63,780 bases of DNA from Bryobacterales bacterium (GCA_003162425.1 PMOK01000133.1:1-63780), one strand, 5' to 3'; positions 1-8,880 are shown, numbered from the stretch's first letter. Made by a program: numbers and translations. The notes: generated from the sequence alone by a model not told the origin.

Positions 1-53
1 TATACCATGCGCCGGTATTGACAGGGCGTCCTCATCACCTTTGGCGGGACAGC

Positions 54-314
54 TTACCGAGCCGCGAGCGTGAGCGACCGGTCCTCGCTGTACTTCAATT
101 CGATCCCATTCACGATCGGCAGCTCGTGGTTCAAAGATACACCGAGCAAGATCCAGTCCTCCAGTACGTCCTGAAGCTCCTGGCGACACGCTTCCAGTGT
201 AGATTCGTTGGCCCAGACCCCCTCGAATCCTGAAATAGATCCATAAAAGGTCTTGTCGTCTAGCATTTCATACTTGGCATCTCTCATTGCGGCCTGGATG
301 TACCTGGTTAGCAT
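54..314 (-). CDS. hicB: HicB-family antitoxin-like protein
   Basis: An 86-residue protein whose start (LTRYIQAAMRDAKYEML), central GFEGVWANESTLEACR stretch and ILLGVSLNHELP segment match the pattern of short HicB proteins, the antitoxin partners of the HicA mRNA interferase. I chose the ATG at 314 because family members begin with this motif; the frame stays open to 347, which would overlap the next gene's stop. HicB normally has a hicA neighbour. The 53 bases left of this gene show no recognisable HicA start, so the toxin is lost, lies outside the window, or this is a solitary HicB. Family call is good; a working toxin-antitoxin role is unproven. Confidence 0.75.
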   Translation of the reverse strand: MLTRYIQAAMRDAKYEMLDDKTFYGSISGFEGVWANESTLEACRQELQDVLEDWILLGVSLNHELPIVNGIELKYSEDRSLTLAAR

Positions 315-330
315 GCGGACTGCTTCTATT

Positions 331-1722
331 TTACGCCCACGCACCACCGCGCGCCTGGCGTTTTAGATATTGGCCGCGGCCGGGTTTTCCCAAAAACTGG
401 CCGTGATCTATGATCACTTCACCGCGCGACATTACTGTTCGCACGTTGCCTTTTACTTGGAAGCCTTCGAACATGGAGTAGTCGACGCGCATGTGATGCG
501 TTTTGGCGCTGATGGTGTGCTCGGCTGCTGAGTCCCAGAAAACGATATCCGCGTCGCTGCCCGGTGCAAGCACACCTTTGCGCGGATACATTCCGAAGAT
601 GCGCGCGGGGGTGGTGGAAACCAGCTCCACGAAGCGATTTATCGTCAGTTTCCCTTGATTCACGCCGTGATGGTGGATCAACTGCAACCGGTTCTCGATG
701 CCGGGGCCACCATTGGGGATCTTGGTGAAGTCGTCTTTGCCGAGTATCTTTTGGTCTTCGAAGCAAAATGGGCAATGGTCGGTCGAAACCACCTGCAGAT
801 GGTCGTGCTTGAGACCGTCCCAGAGCTTTCCGAGATTTTTCTTCTCGCGCAGCGGTGGCGTGAACACATATTTCGCGCCCTCGAAATTCGGCCGCTCGAG
901 CTCTTCAATAGAGAGCAGAAGATATTGCGGACAGGTTTCGGCGAAGGCCGGCAATCCGCGATCGCGCGCCTCGCGCACCTCATTCAACGCATCTTCCGAT
1001 GACAGATGCACGATGTACACCGGCACTCCCGCAATCTCCGCCAAAGCGATGGCCCGGTGCACGGCTTCAGCTTCGGCTGTAGTGGGGCGTGTTAGAGCGT
1101 GATAGATGGGCGCGGTCTTTCCATCCGCCAATGCACGCTGCACGATCACATCGATCACGCCGCCATTCTCGGCGTGCATGCAGATCAATGCGCCGTTCTT
1201 AGCAGTCTGCGACAGGGCGCGGAAAATGGTGGCATCATCCACCATCAAGACGTTCGGATAGGCCATGAACAGTTTGAAACTGGCCACGCCCTCACGCACC
1301 ATGTCGTCCATGTCTTCCAGGCCCGCGCCGCCCAGATCGGTGACAATCATGTGCAGCCCAAAATCGATGCAGGCTTTGCGTTCCGCTTTCTTCCACCAGG
1401 TGTCCAGAGCGTCGCGCATGCGGGTGCCGCGCGCCTGGATCGCAAAGTCGACGATAGTGGTGGTTCCTCCGAAGGCCGCCGCCCGCGTACCGGTTTCGAA
1501 ATCGTCGCTCGACGTGGTGCCTCCGAAAGGCATGTCGAGATGGGTGTGCGCATCAATTCCGCCCGGCAGCAACAGGAGTCCGGTGGCATCCAGCACGGTG
1601 TCGCCCGCGTTCGAGGGAATGCCCGGCCGCACTTCTTTTATCTTTTCGCCGTCCACTAAAATGTCGGCGGGAAACGTGGACTCCGCCGTAATCACCGTGC
1701 CGTTTCGGATCAATATGCTCAT
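331..1722 (-). CDS. hydA: dihydropyrimidinase
   Basis: This 463-residue cyclic amidohydrolase opens the ring of dihydrouracil or dihydrothymine to N-carbamoyl-beta-amino acids in the cytoplasm, the second step of reductive pyrimidine breakdown. The metal-binding DAHTH is at residues 57-61, the lysine expected to be carboxylated lies in SFKLFMAYPN (K150), and further metal-site motifs HAENG, IVHLSS and STDHCPF follow in the usual order. Length is normal for the family. The ATG at 1722 overlaps the preA stop by four bases (ATGA), so the two are probably translationally coupled. Gene order preT-preA-hydA fixes the pathway; hydantoin hydrolysis is a possible alternative specificity. Confidence 0.93.
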   Translation of the reverse strand: MSILIRNGTVITAESTFPADILVDGEKIKEVRPGIPSNAGDTVLDATGLLLLPGGIDAHTHLDMPFGGTTSSDDFETGTRAAAFGGTTTIVDFAIQARGTRMRDALDTWWKKAERKACIDFGLHMIVTDLGGAGLEDMDDMVREGVASFKLFMAYPNVLMVDDATIFRALSQTAKNGALICMHAENGGVIDVIVQRALADGKTAPIYHALTRPTTAEAEAVHRAIALAEIAGVPVYIVHLSSEDALNEVREARDRGLPAFAETCPQYLLLSIEELERPNFEGAKYVFTPPLREKKNLGKLWDGLKHDHLQVVSTDHCPFCFEDQKILGKDDFTKIPNGGPGIENRLQLIHHHGVNQGKLTINRFVELVSTTPARIFGMYPRKGVLAPGSDADIVFWDSAAEHTISAKTHHMRVDYSMFEGFQVKGNVRTVMSRGEVIIDHGQFLGKPGRGQYLKRQARGGAWA

Positions 1723-3098
1723 AGTTTCGACATGCGCTGCTCCCAGGATTCGAATGGCCGGCCGTTGTCGACACGCTCCATGGTGATGCAGCCGTCCACT
1801 GGGCAAACCAGTGCGCACAGGTTGCAACCGACGCATTCGTCTTCATCCACGCGAGGAATCCGTGCGAGCGGGGTTGCGTACGGGCCGCTCGCGTTTCCAC
1901 CGGCTCTGTCGAGTTTCGCGATGGGCGTGGTTGCGATGCGGCGGCTGCTCTCAGCCTCTATATCCGCCGGCGTGCGGTGGCTGTTGCCGTTCCCGCCCGC
2001 TACGCGATCGAGATGAATGCACTGGTGGGCGCCATCCCAACAGGCCGTGTAACAGAGGTCGCAGCCGATGCATTTTTCGGGATGAATACGCGCGATGATC
2101 TTGTAATTCAGATCGAGATTCTTCCACTCGACCACGCGCGGCAAGCTCAAGCCACGGAAATCGTCGAGGGTGCGGAAACCTTTCTCGTCCATCCAATTGC
2201 TCAAACCGTCGATCATATCCTCGACGATCCGAAAGCCGTAGTGCATGGCAGCGGTGCAAACCTGCACGGTGCCGGCGCCCATCAGGATGAACTCGGCAGC
2301 TTCCTGCCAGCCCGAAATCCCGCCGATACCTGAGATCGGCAGCCGCGATACTTCGTCGGATGCGATTTGCTGTACCAGGTGAAGCGCGATCGGTTTCACG
2401 GCGGGACCACAATAGCCACCGTGCGAGGATTGGCCACCCACGTCCGGCCGCGGAGTGAGGGTGTCCAGGTCGATGCCGGTGATGGAGTTGATGGTATTGA
2501 TAGCAGAAAGGCCGTCAGCACCACCATTTTTCGCCGCGCGCGCAACCATGCGGATGTCGGAGATGTTGGGCGTGAGCTTCACCAGTACAGGAGTGCGCGC
2601 CACTTCCTTCACCCAACTGGTAATCATCGCGGTGTACTCGGGAACCTGACCCACCGCACTGCCCATGCCGCGCTCGCTCATCCCGTGCGGGCAACCAAAG
2701 TTGAGCTCGAGACCATCGGCGCCGGCATCCTCCGCCTGCCGCACGATCTGGCGCCAGGCTTCAAGTTTGGATTCCACCATGAGGGACGCGATCACAGCGT
2801 GAGACGGATAGCGCTTCTTCACTTCGCTAATCTCGCGCAGGTTGACTTCAAGCGGCCGATCCGTAATCAACTCGATGTTGTTCAGACCCATCATGCGCTG
2901 CCGGTTCCAATCCACCGATGAATAACGCGAGGAGACATTGACGATGGGCTCGCCCAGCGTCTTCCAAACCGCGCCACCCCATCCGGCATCGAAGGCGCGC
3001 ATCACTTGCTCGCCGCAATTGGCGGGTGGTCCGGACGCGAGCCAGAACGGATTCGGGCATCGGATGCCGCCCGCGAATACGGTTGTCAGGTCAGCCAT
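1719..3098 (-). CDS. preA: NAD-dependent dihydropyrimidine dehydrogenase subunit PreA
   Basis: A 459-residue flavoprotein forming the catalytic subunit of bacterial dihydropyrimidine dehydrogenase, which reduces uracil and thymine together with PreT. Residues 1 to about 310 form the FMN-binding TIM barrel of the dihydroorotate-dehydrogenase type (LELNFGCPHGMSERG, INTINSITGIDLDTL). Two ferredoxin motifs lie near the C-terminus: CIGCDLCYTAC, and CVGCNLCALVCP around residues 422-433. I start at the ATG at 3098 (MADLTTVFAGG) because the open frame upstream runs through an intergenic hairpin. It lies between preT and hydA, overlapping hydA by four bases. Confidence 0.93.
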   Translation of the reverse strand: MADLTTVFAGGIRCPNPFWLASGPPANCGEQVMRAFDAGWGGAVWKTLGEPIVNVSSRYSSVDWNRQRMMGLNNIELITDRPLEVNLREISEVKKRYPSHAVIASLMVESKLEAWRQIVRQAEDAGADGLELNFGCPHGMSERGMGSAVGQVPEYTAMITSWVKEVARTPVLVKLTPNISDIRMVARAAKNGGADGLSAINTINSITGIDLDTLTPRPDVGGQSSHGGYCGPAVKPIALHLVQQIASDEVSRLPISGIGGISGWQEAAEFILMGAGTVQVCTAAMHYGFRIVEDMIDGLSNWMDEKGFRTLDDFRGLSLPRVVEWKNLDLNYKIIARIHPEKCIGCDLCYTACWDGAHQCIHLDRVAGGNGNSHRTPADIEAESSRRIATTPIAKLDRAGGNASGPYATPLARIPRVDEDECVGCNLCALVCPVDGCITMERVDNGRPFESWEQRMSKL

Positions 3099-3115
3099 GC
3101 CGCGCCTCCAGACTT

Positions 3116-3143
3116 GTAGCGCACGCACATTTGCGTGCGCTAC
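3116..3143. repeat. Perfect 12-bp palindrome between preT and preA
   Basis: The arms GTAGCGCACGCA and TGCGTGCGCTAC are perfect inverted complements separated by four bases. The element includes the preT stop codon and fills most of the 41-bp gap before preA. In mRNA it would form a strong hairpin able to protect an end or tune expression of preA against preT. Its GCGCACGCA core recurs in the larger inverted repeat at 55676-55788, so it may be a small member of that dispersed family. Confidence 0.7.
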
Positions 3144-4462
3144 GCATTGGTCCCGTCCAGCCAACTCGCCATTGCTATTCCCGCTCTTTTTCCTTCCGCC
3201 ACCGCGTCCACCACTTCACGGCCGCCGTTCACGCAATCGCCGCCGGCGTAATAGCGCGAATTCGATGTCCGGCCGGTCTCGGGATCCACCACCACGTTTC
3301 CGTCCCGCAGTTCGACGCCTCGGCAGGCGGAAAGAAATTCGAGAAAGCGTGACTGACCGATCGCCAGAATCACCATGTCGCACTCGATTAGAAAATTCGA
3401 TCCCGTCACAGGCTCCGGCTTGCGGCGTCCGGACTGGTCGGGTGCGCCTAACTCCATTCGCACACACTCGAGGCCGGCCGGCAGAATCGCGACCGGCTGA
3501 GTCTGAAAACGAAACCGGACGCCTTCCAGCTTGGCATTTTCATATTCAAACTGGAACGCGGGCATTTCGCGCTCGCTACGCCGGTAAACCAGGTAAACTT
3601 CGTCGGCGCCCAGCCGGAGAGCAGCGTTCGCGGCATCGATGGCGGTATTGCCACCGCCGATTACCGCAACTTTTCGGCCCACGGAAATCGTCTGCGCGGT
3701 TTTGTAGCAGGCGATGAAACTGAGCGCGTCGACAACGTGGTTCAGTTCCTCTCCAGGCAGTCCGAGAGGCTCGCCAGGTCCCAGGCCGACTGCGAGAAAG
3801 ACGGCGGCGTAGGTGCGCTCCAGTTCTTCCACTGTGACTTCACGGCCCACACTAACGCCGAAGCGGAATTCAACTCCGAGCGAGGCGATCAACTCCACTT
3901 CGCGCAGGCTGTCGGAAGGCCGGAGCTTGTATTCCGCCACGCCATAAGTATTCAACCCGCCTGGCAGCGCCCGGCTTTCGAAGATAGTCACACCATAACC
4001 GCGCTTTCGCAACTCCGCCGCGCAGGCGAGCGAAGCCGGACCCGCGCCGATGCAGGCCACCTTGGCAGCCCCTTCCCGAGGCGGCAAGACACACAACTTC
4101 GCGCCGTTACCGTAGAAATGATCCATGGCATGACGTTGCAGCCGGCCGATTTCGATTGGTTGTTTGTTGTAACGGTGCAAAACGCAGGCGCCTTCGCACA
4201 AAACATCCACAGGACAGACGCGGGAGCAGCTTGCACCCAAAATGTTTGCGTCTAGAATTCCGAGGGCCGAGCCGCGCAAATTTCCAGTGGCGATCTTTTT
4301 GATAAAACGCGGAACGTCGATATGGGTAGGGCACGCAGCGGAGCAGGGCGCGTCGAAGCAATAGAGGCAACGGTTCGCCTCCACCAGCGCGGCTATTGGA
4401 TCGAGCGGCGGATGAATTTCGGCGAACCGCTGCGCGATGTCCTCGCGGGGATGGTACGTCAT
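3140..4462 (-). CDS. preT: NAD(P)-dependent dihydropyrimidine dehydrogenase subunit PreT
   Basis: A 440-residue electron-transfer subunit that feeds reducing power from NAD(P)H through FAD and Fe-S clusters to PreA. The N-terminal region has the cysteine sets NRCLYCFDAPCSAACP and CSRVCPVDVLCEGAC. An FAD-binding Rossmann motif (ACIGAGPASLACA) and a nucleotide-binding one (VAVIGGGNTAIDAA) follow, as in glutamate-synthase small-subunit proteins. The ATG at 4462 (MTYHPREDIAQRF) is preferred over the longer open frame. It is first in the preT-preA-hydA operon. A short dyad (CGCGGG/CCCGCG, 4477-4495) lies in its presumed 5' leader. Confidence 0.92.
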   Translation of the reverse strand: MTYHPREDIAQRFAEIHPPLDPIAALVEANRCLYCFDAPCSAACPTHIDVPRFIKKIATGNLRGSALGILDANILGASCSRVCPVDVLCEGACVLHRYNKQPIEIGRLQRHAMDHFYGNGAKLCVLPPREGAAKVACIGAGPASLACAAELRKRGYGVTIFESRALPGGLNTYGVAEYKLRPSDSLREVELIASLGVEFRFGVSVGREVTVEELERTYAAVFLAVGLGPGEPLGLPGEELNHVVDALSFIACYKTAQTISVGRKVAVIGGGNTAIDAANAALRLGADEVYLVYRRSEREMPAFQFEYENAKLEGVRFRFQTQPVAILPAGLECVRMELGAPDQSGRRKPEPVTGSNFLIECDMVILAIGQSRFLEFLSACRGVELRDGNVVVDPETGRTSNSRYYAGGDCVNGGREVVDAVAEGKRAGIAMASWLDGTNA

Positions 4463-4562
4463 ACGGAATGCATAAACGCGGGCGAACAACCCGCGAAACA
4501 AATGTTTAGGGCTTCATTATGACGGTTATTAAATCCAAACGCAAACGTGCGCGCCGGGCGGG

Positions 4563-4656
4563 AACGGTCCCCTTGCTGACGCGCGGGGCTACAGTGCGAA
4601 GGCTCAGAATCAAGTGTTACGGCAATGCAGCCCCGCGCGTCAGCAAGGGGACCGTT
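4563..4656. repeat. REP-like element with perfect 28-bp inverted repeat
   Basis: Arms at 4563-4590 and 4629-4656 are exact reverse complements over 28 bases, spaced by 38 bases, between the divergent preT and permease genes. The arm core is CCCCTTGCTGACGCGCGGGG. A diverged second element lies at 37306-37372 and a single arm is embedded in a coding sequence at 42666-42692. Three copies in 64 kb suggest a high-copy palindromic repeat of this genome. Confidence 0.85.
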
Positions 4657-4694
4657 TCTTTCGGCCGTGAGACACTTGAAGATACCGGCCCCGG

Positions 4695-7127
4695 ATGAAC
4701 CTCCTCCCCAAAAATTTTCGCTATGCGGCTCGCATGCTGTTCAAAAGCCCTGGATTCACTGCCGTGGCCGTGCTCGCCCTTGGTCTCGGGATCGGCGCTA
4801 ACACAGCCATCTTCAGCCTGGCCGACGTTCTGCTCTATCATCCCCTCGAGCTGCCCGATCTGGACCACGTGGTGACTGTGATCGGCACTCAGAAGGGCAA
4901 CCGCAAGTCATTCGACCGCGTGTCGCCTGCAGATTTCCTTGACTTCCAGAGACAGACTCGCACCATCGACAATCTGGGGGCCGGGGTGGAAGCCAACTTG
5001 AACCTCACCGGCGACGGCGAGCCGGAGCGAGTGGAGGGCGCGCGCGCCTCAGTGAGTTTCTTCAAGGCTCTCGGCGCGCAGCCGGAACAAGGACGGATTT
5101 TTCTCGAGGGCGAGGACACACCGGGCCAGGACCGCGTCGTGATTCTGGCCCATGCTCTCTTCGCCGGGCGCTTCGCGTCCGATCCTCACATTCTCAACCG
5201 CACCATTCAGCTGGAAGGCCAAGGCTATCGCGTGGTGGGCGTCATGCCCAAGGATTTCCGCTATCCGCCGGGCGTGGATTTATGGATCCCGCTCGCCATG
5301 GATGCGAGCGAACGCGGTCAGCGCTCGGCAATGTCACTGGACGTCGTCGGCCGTCTCCATGAGGGCATTTCAGTGGCTCAGGCGGATTCTGAGCTGGCTG
5401 CGCTGGCTGAAAGAATCTCGGAGCTCGATCCGGAAGCTCACCGTCATCGCACCGTCCGCGTGGAGCTGCTGAGGGAATATGTTTCGGGCAATCTTGTCGA
5501 GGATTTCATCGTAATGCTGATGGGCTCGGTTGCTTTTGTGTTATTGATCGCATGCTCAAACGTCGCCAATCTGCAGTTTGCGCGAGTCTCGCTACGGTCC
5601 AAAGAGATGGCAATTCGTTCCGCGCTGGGCGCCAGCCGGTTCCGGCTGCTCCGCCAGTTTCTGTTTGAAAGCGCATTGCTCGGCCTCCTCGGTGCGCTGT
5701 TTGGGTTGTTGTTGGCATTTTGGGGCCTGTACATAATGCGATCGTCCCTGCCAATTGAAGTGCAGCGTTATCTGCCAGGCTGGGAGCGGCTGGGCATCAA
5801 TGGCCGCGTGTTGTGGTTTACGCTGATCGCCGCAGTGGTCGCGGGCGTGGTGTCGGGAATTGTACCGGCGTGGTTCGGATCGCGCGCGGATCTGAACGAA
5901 ATGCTGAAGGAGAGCAATCGAGGCACCTCAACCGGTGTGCGGCGCCATCGCATCCGCAGCGTGCTGGTGGTGGGCCAGATTGTTCTCGCCTTGGTGCTGA
6001 TGGTGGGAGCAGGTCTTATCGCGAAGGGTAGCGCGCTGGTCACCGATCCGGCGCCAGGTCTCGATCCCGGACATGCGCTAAGCATGCGTATTTCGCTGCC
6101 GGAATCGAAATATGCGGGGCAAACCGAGATCGCAGCATTCCAGGAGCGGCTGGTGCACTCGCTCCAAGCGATTTCGGGAATCAAGGCTGCCGCAGTAACC
6201 ACCAATCTTCCGTATTCGGGCAGCAGCACGAACGCAAACTTTACCATCGAGGGCCGCGATACGCGGGAAAGCGGCAGCCCCCCGGTGGCTATCAACGCCA
6301 GCATCAGCGCGGACTACTTCAGCGCTCTGCACCTTCCGGTGCGGCAGGGCCGTCCGTTCACGGACCGCGACGGAAAGGATGCTCCGATGGTGGTGGTGGT
6401 CAGCCGGATGCTGGTCAATCAGTATTTTCCGGGTGAAAATCCTATCGGCAAGCACATCAAAATTGGACTGCCATCCATGGATGCGCCGTGGTTGACCATC
6501 GTGGGCATAGTGGGCGACCTGAGGCGCGATCCGTTCGACAAATTCTACCGGCCGGCCATGTATCGGCCTTACCAGCAGCACGCGATCCGCAGCTTCGACG
6601 TCCTGATGCGCACTTCCGGCGATCCGAAAGCTCTGGCCGCGGCAGCCCGCGCGCAGGTTTCCGCGATCGATCCTGACCAGCCGGTCTACGAGTTCAAGAC
6701 CTTGGAAGAGCTTTTCGACGACCAATTGGCAGGCTTCCGGTTCCTGGCGGTTTTGATGGGAGTCTTCGGCTTTGTAGCTCTGTTTCTTTCGAGCATCGGC
6801 GTGTACGCGGTAATGGCCTATTCGGTAAGCGAAAGAACGCACGAAATCGGAGTGCGTATGGCGCTGGGAGCACGTTCAACAGATGTAGTGTGGATGATCG
6901 TCCGCCGCGGATTGGTTCTAACCGGAACTGGCCTGTTGATTGGCTTGCCGGTTACGCTCGGAATCGCGCGCTTACTGGCCAATATCATTTTCGGCGTGAA
7001 AGAATACGATCCAGCAATGTTCGGAGCGGGTTTGGCGGTGCTGGCAGCGGCAGCACTGTTGGCTTGCTACATCCCGGCGCGGAAGGCCACGCGGGTGGAT
7101 CCGATGGCGACGCTGAGAACGGAATAA
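4695..7127 (+). CDS. orphan ABC transporter permease, duplicated MacB/FtsX type (ADOP-like)
   Basis: An 810-residue membrane protein with two copies of the MacB periplasmic-core plus FtsX layout. A TM helix (TAVAVLALGLGIGANTAIFS) begins the first core (about 20-240), an FtsX block with CSNVANLQFARVSLR and RSALGASRFRLLRQF follows (about 270-390), then a second core (about 430-640) and a C-terminal FtsX block (SERTHEIGVRMALGARSTDV, about 690-800). This fused layout without a nearby ATPase is typical of the large acidobacterial permease family. No ATP-binding gene is adjacent, so partner and substrate are unknown. A palindromic repeat lies just upstream. Confidence 0.92.
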   Translation: MNLLPKNFRYAARMLFKSPGFTAVAVLALGLGIGANTAIFSLADVLLYHPLELPDLDHVVTVIGTQKGNRKSFDRVSPADFLDFQRQTRTIDNLGAGVEANLNLTGDGEPERVEGARASVSFFKALGAQPEQGRIFLEGEDTPGQDRVVILAHALFAGRFASDPHILNRTIQLEGQGYRVVGVMPKDFRYPPGVDLWIPLAMDASERGQRSAMSLDVVGRLHEGISVAQADSELAALAERISELDPEAHRHRTVRVELLREYVSGNLVEDFIVMLMGSVAFVLLIACSNVANLQFARVSLRSKEMAIRSALGASRFRLLRQFLFESALLGLLGALFGLLLAFWGLYIMRSSLPIEVQRYLPGWERLGINGRVLWFTLIAAVVAGVVSGIVPAWFGSRADLNEMLKESNRGTSTGVRRHRIRSVLVVGQIVLALVLMVGAGLIAKGSALVTDPAPGLDPGHALSMRISLPESKYAGQTEIAAFQERLVHSLQAISGIKAAAVTTNLPYSGSSTNANFTIEGRDTRESGSPPVAINASISADYFSALHLPVRQGRPFTDRDGKDAPMVVVVSRMLVNQYFPGENPIGKHIKIGLPSMDAPWLTIVGIVGDLRRDPFDKFYRPAMYRPYQQHAIRSFDVLMRTSGDPKALAAAARAQVSAIDPDQPVYEFKTLEELFDDQLAGFRFLAVLMGVFGFVALFLSSIGVYAVMAYSVSERTHEIGVRMALGARSTDVVWMIVRRGLVLTGTGLLIGLPVTLGIARLLANIIFGVKEYDPAMFGAGLAVLAAAALLACYIPARKATRVDPMATLRTE

Positions 7128-7163
7128 ACGGGACGTAACTGCAGCGGCTTTATTGAGTGGCTC

Positions 7164-7397
7164 TTATTGAGCAACTGCGGGCGCGGCCTTCTTGCGGGTG
7201 GAACGGCGCTTCTCCACGGGGGGTTGGCGATCGCTCTTTTTTAGAGCCGGCAGGCAGATGGAAAGCACAAACTTCTTCTCGCCATGGTCGTCAAACTTAA
7301 TAACGATGTACTCTTCCGTACAAGACATTACCGAGCCCAAACCGTACTTGGCGTGTTCGATCTGCGCACCTTGTGCGAAAGCTGGTTTGATAGCCAT
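7164..7397 (-). CDS. small UvrD/PcrA-tudor-like (KOW-fold) protein
   Basis: A 77-residue protein with a short beta-rich core (GAQIEHAKYGLGSVMSC...YIVIKFDDHGEKKF) and a basic tail (VEKRRSTRKKAAPAVAQ). The core resembles the tudor/KOW-like domain found at the C-terminus of UvrD/PcrA helicases and in CarD-type RNA-polymerase binders, so contact with nucleic acid or polymerase is plausible but inferred. The ATG at 7397 begins the conserved part; the longer open frame reads through the promoter region. It is divergent from greA, another transcription factor gene, with about 120 bp between the starts. Confidence 0.65.
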   Translation of the reverse strand: MAIKPAFAQGAQIEHAKYGLGSVMSCTEEYIVIKFDDHGEKKFVLSICLPALKKSDRQPPVEKRRSTRKKAAPAVAQ

Positions 7398-7427
7398 AAA
7401 GGGGGGGTACTGGGGCCTCTCGGTTAG

Positions 7428-7456
7428 ATTGTAACATTTTGGGATATTATTGTCGA
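7428..7456 (-). promoter_or_regulatory. Candidate sigma-70 promoter for the tudor-like gene
   Basis: Read on the minus strand, TCGACA (7451-7456) and TACAAT (7428-7433) are separated by exactly 17 bases, and the start codon follows 30 bases downstream. Both hexamers are close to consensus. It is a motif match only. Confidence 0.5.
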
Positions 7457-7504
7457 CTTCAGGCAGCCGCGAGTCCCAGTCCCCCGTCCCCGGCCGGGAG
7501 CCCC

Positions 7505-7510
7505 TATAAT
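7505..7510 (+). promoter_or_regulatory. Perfect -10 box immediately before greA (leaderless transcript likely)
   Basis: TATAAT is followed by eight bases and then the greA ATG at 7519, so transcription would begin at or next to the start codon. No Shine-Dalgarno sequence lies between. No good -35 is visible 17 bases upstream, where the sequence is a C/G run. Confidence 0.5.
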
Positions 7511-7518
7511 CTATACAG

Positions 7519-8013
7519 ATGCAGGATTTGAAGAAGAAACTCGAGGGCGAGATCGCCGCGCTCGACATGGAACTGCGGGTGGATCTGCCACGCGAGATTT
7601 CCAAAGCGCGAGCCCATGGCGACCTGAAGGAGAACGCCGAGTATCACGCCGCCAAAGAGCGGCAGGGCATGGTGAACGCACGGCTGGGGCAACTACGGGC
7701 GCGCCTGCGCGAATTGTCCATGGTGGATTTCGACCGCATTCCGCGCGACCGCGTTGGACTAGGCTCTTCGGTCACGGTGCTCGACCTTGACAAGAACGAA
7801 GAGGTTGCTTATAAGCTGGTCACCAGCGAGGATGCCGATGTCGCCAACGGGTGTATATCCACTACATCGCCCATCGGCCGCGCGCTGCTCGGGAAAAAGG
7901 TGGGCGACACTGTGAAGTTTCAGATCCCGGGAGGGGCACGCGAGTTTGAAATTGTAGGGTTGGCCACCATTCACGACATTAACGAGGCAGCGAAGCTGGA
8001 GACGCCATCCTGA
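7519..8013 (+). CDS. greA: GreA/GreB-family transcription elongation factor
   Basis: A 164-residue factor of the type that enters the RNA polymerase secondary channel and stimulates cleavage of backtracked transcripts. The N-terminal coiled coil carries the tip region DLKENAEYHAAKERQG, including the acidic residues needed for cleavage activity, and the C-terminal FKBP-like domain ends with SPIGRALLGKKVGDTVKFQIPGG, split here for quoting, in the usual order. Length is normal. The ATG at 7519 sits eight bases after a TATAAT, implying a leaderless mRNA. A CDP-alcohol phosphatidyltransferase gene follows after 52 bp on the same strand. Confidence 0.93.
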   Translation: MQDLKKKLEGEIAALDMELRVDLPREISKARAHGDLKENAEYHAAKERQGMVNARLGQLRARLRELSMVDFDRIPRDRVGLGSSVTVLDLDKNEEVAYKLVTSEDADVANGCISTTSPIGRALLGKKVGDTVKFQIPGGAREFEIVGLATIHDINEAAKLETPS

Positions 8014-8065
8014 CGGGATTTGACACCCCCGGATGGTTTGGATTCGGGTAGAATCATAGAGAACT

Positions 8066-8707
8066 GTGCAGATAACGTTCACCCGCGCGATCGGTATCGC
8101 TTGCGACAAAATAATACGTCTGATCGTTCACGGTCTGGCCCTTTCCAAAATCCATCCGAACGTTTTGACCTTCCTGGGATTGCTCATCAACATCGCGGCC
8201 GCGGTGCTGCTCGGCGCTGGACGATTTCGGGCCGCCGGGTTCGTGATCATCGGCGCCGGTCTATTTGACATGGTGGATGGCCGAGTGGCGCGCGAAACCA
8301 ATCGCGTGACCAGATTCGGTGGGTTTTTCGACTCCGTGCTGGACCGCTACTCGGATCTGGCCCTGCTCATGGGCTTGCTGGTTTATTACGGAATTATCAA
8401 TCGGCCATTCTATGTAGTCTTGACGGCGATCGTAATGACCGGTTCGGTGATGGTCAGCTATACTCGCGCGCGCGCCGAAAATACCATTCCCAGTTGCAAG
8501 GTGGGATTCATGGAGCGCCCGGAGCGCGTGGTTCTGTTTATCATTGGCGCGCTGTTCGACCGCATGGCTCCCGTCTTGTGGGTGATTGCCGTGCTCGCCA
8601 ACGTAACAGTCATTCACCGCATGGTTTTCACTTACCAGGAGGCCAAGCGGCTGGAAGAGGCGCAATTGCGGCCCGCCGCCGTGCGCGAGCGATCGCCGCT
8701 GGCCTGA
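8066..8707 (+). CDS. CDP-alcohol phosphatidyltransferase family protein
   Basis: A 213-residue integral membrane enzyme with the family signature around D68-x2-D71-G-x2-A-R, then G-x3-D89-x3-D93 (seen as DMVDGRVARE and GGFFDSVLDRYSD). Such enzymes move a phosphatidyl group from CDP-diacylglycerol to an alcohol such as glycerol phosphate or inositol phosphate. Hydrophobic segments flank the motif (ILINIAAAVLL-like, VLWVIAVLANVTVI). The start is a GTG at 8066. The acceptor cannot be read from sequence; phosphatidylglycerophosphate synthase and inositol-phosphate type synthases are both possible. It probably shares transcription with greA. Confidence 0.88.
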   Translation: MQITFTRAIGIACDKIIRLIVHGLALSKIHPNVLTFLGLLINIAAAVLLGAGRFRAAGFVIIGAGLFDMVDGRVARETNRVTRFGGFFDSVLDRYSDLALLMGLLVYYGIINRPFYVVLTAIVMTGSVMVSYTRARAENTIPSCKVGFMERPERVVLFIIGALFDRMAPVLWVIAVLANVTVIHRMVFTYQEAKRLEEAQLRPAAVRERSPLA

Positions 8708-8800
8708 AGCGTACTGCCCTGAGTCAGTTCCAGACTGATAACAGGGAGTGAGCACTTTTGAGCAGACACAGCGCTTCCAAAGGTGTATTAATTAGGTTAC

Positions 8801-8880
8801 GCCCTCAGAAAGGCAGGGCCAAACGCCAGGTCGCCTAAGTAAGGGATATAGATTTAGCACACTACCGGTCACTTGACCGG
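8801..8880 (+). other. Leader region with two hairpins before an exported-protein gene
   Basis: The 269-bp gap 8708-8976 holds GCCCT/AGGGC arms at 8801-8805 and 8815-8819 and a near-perfect dyad around CCGGTC-ACTT-GACCGG at 8865-8880. A clear Shine-Dalgarno (GAAGGAG) precedes the ATG at 8977. I could not match it to a known riboswitch class; it may be a structured 5' leader, or the second hairpin may be a terminator fragment. Confidence 0.3.

Noticed and set aside
1-53. hicA toxin gene downstream of the HicB-like gene
   Set aside because: The 53 bases give only short frames without a HicA start or its conserved histidine context.
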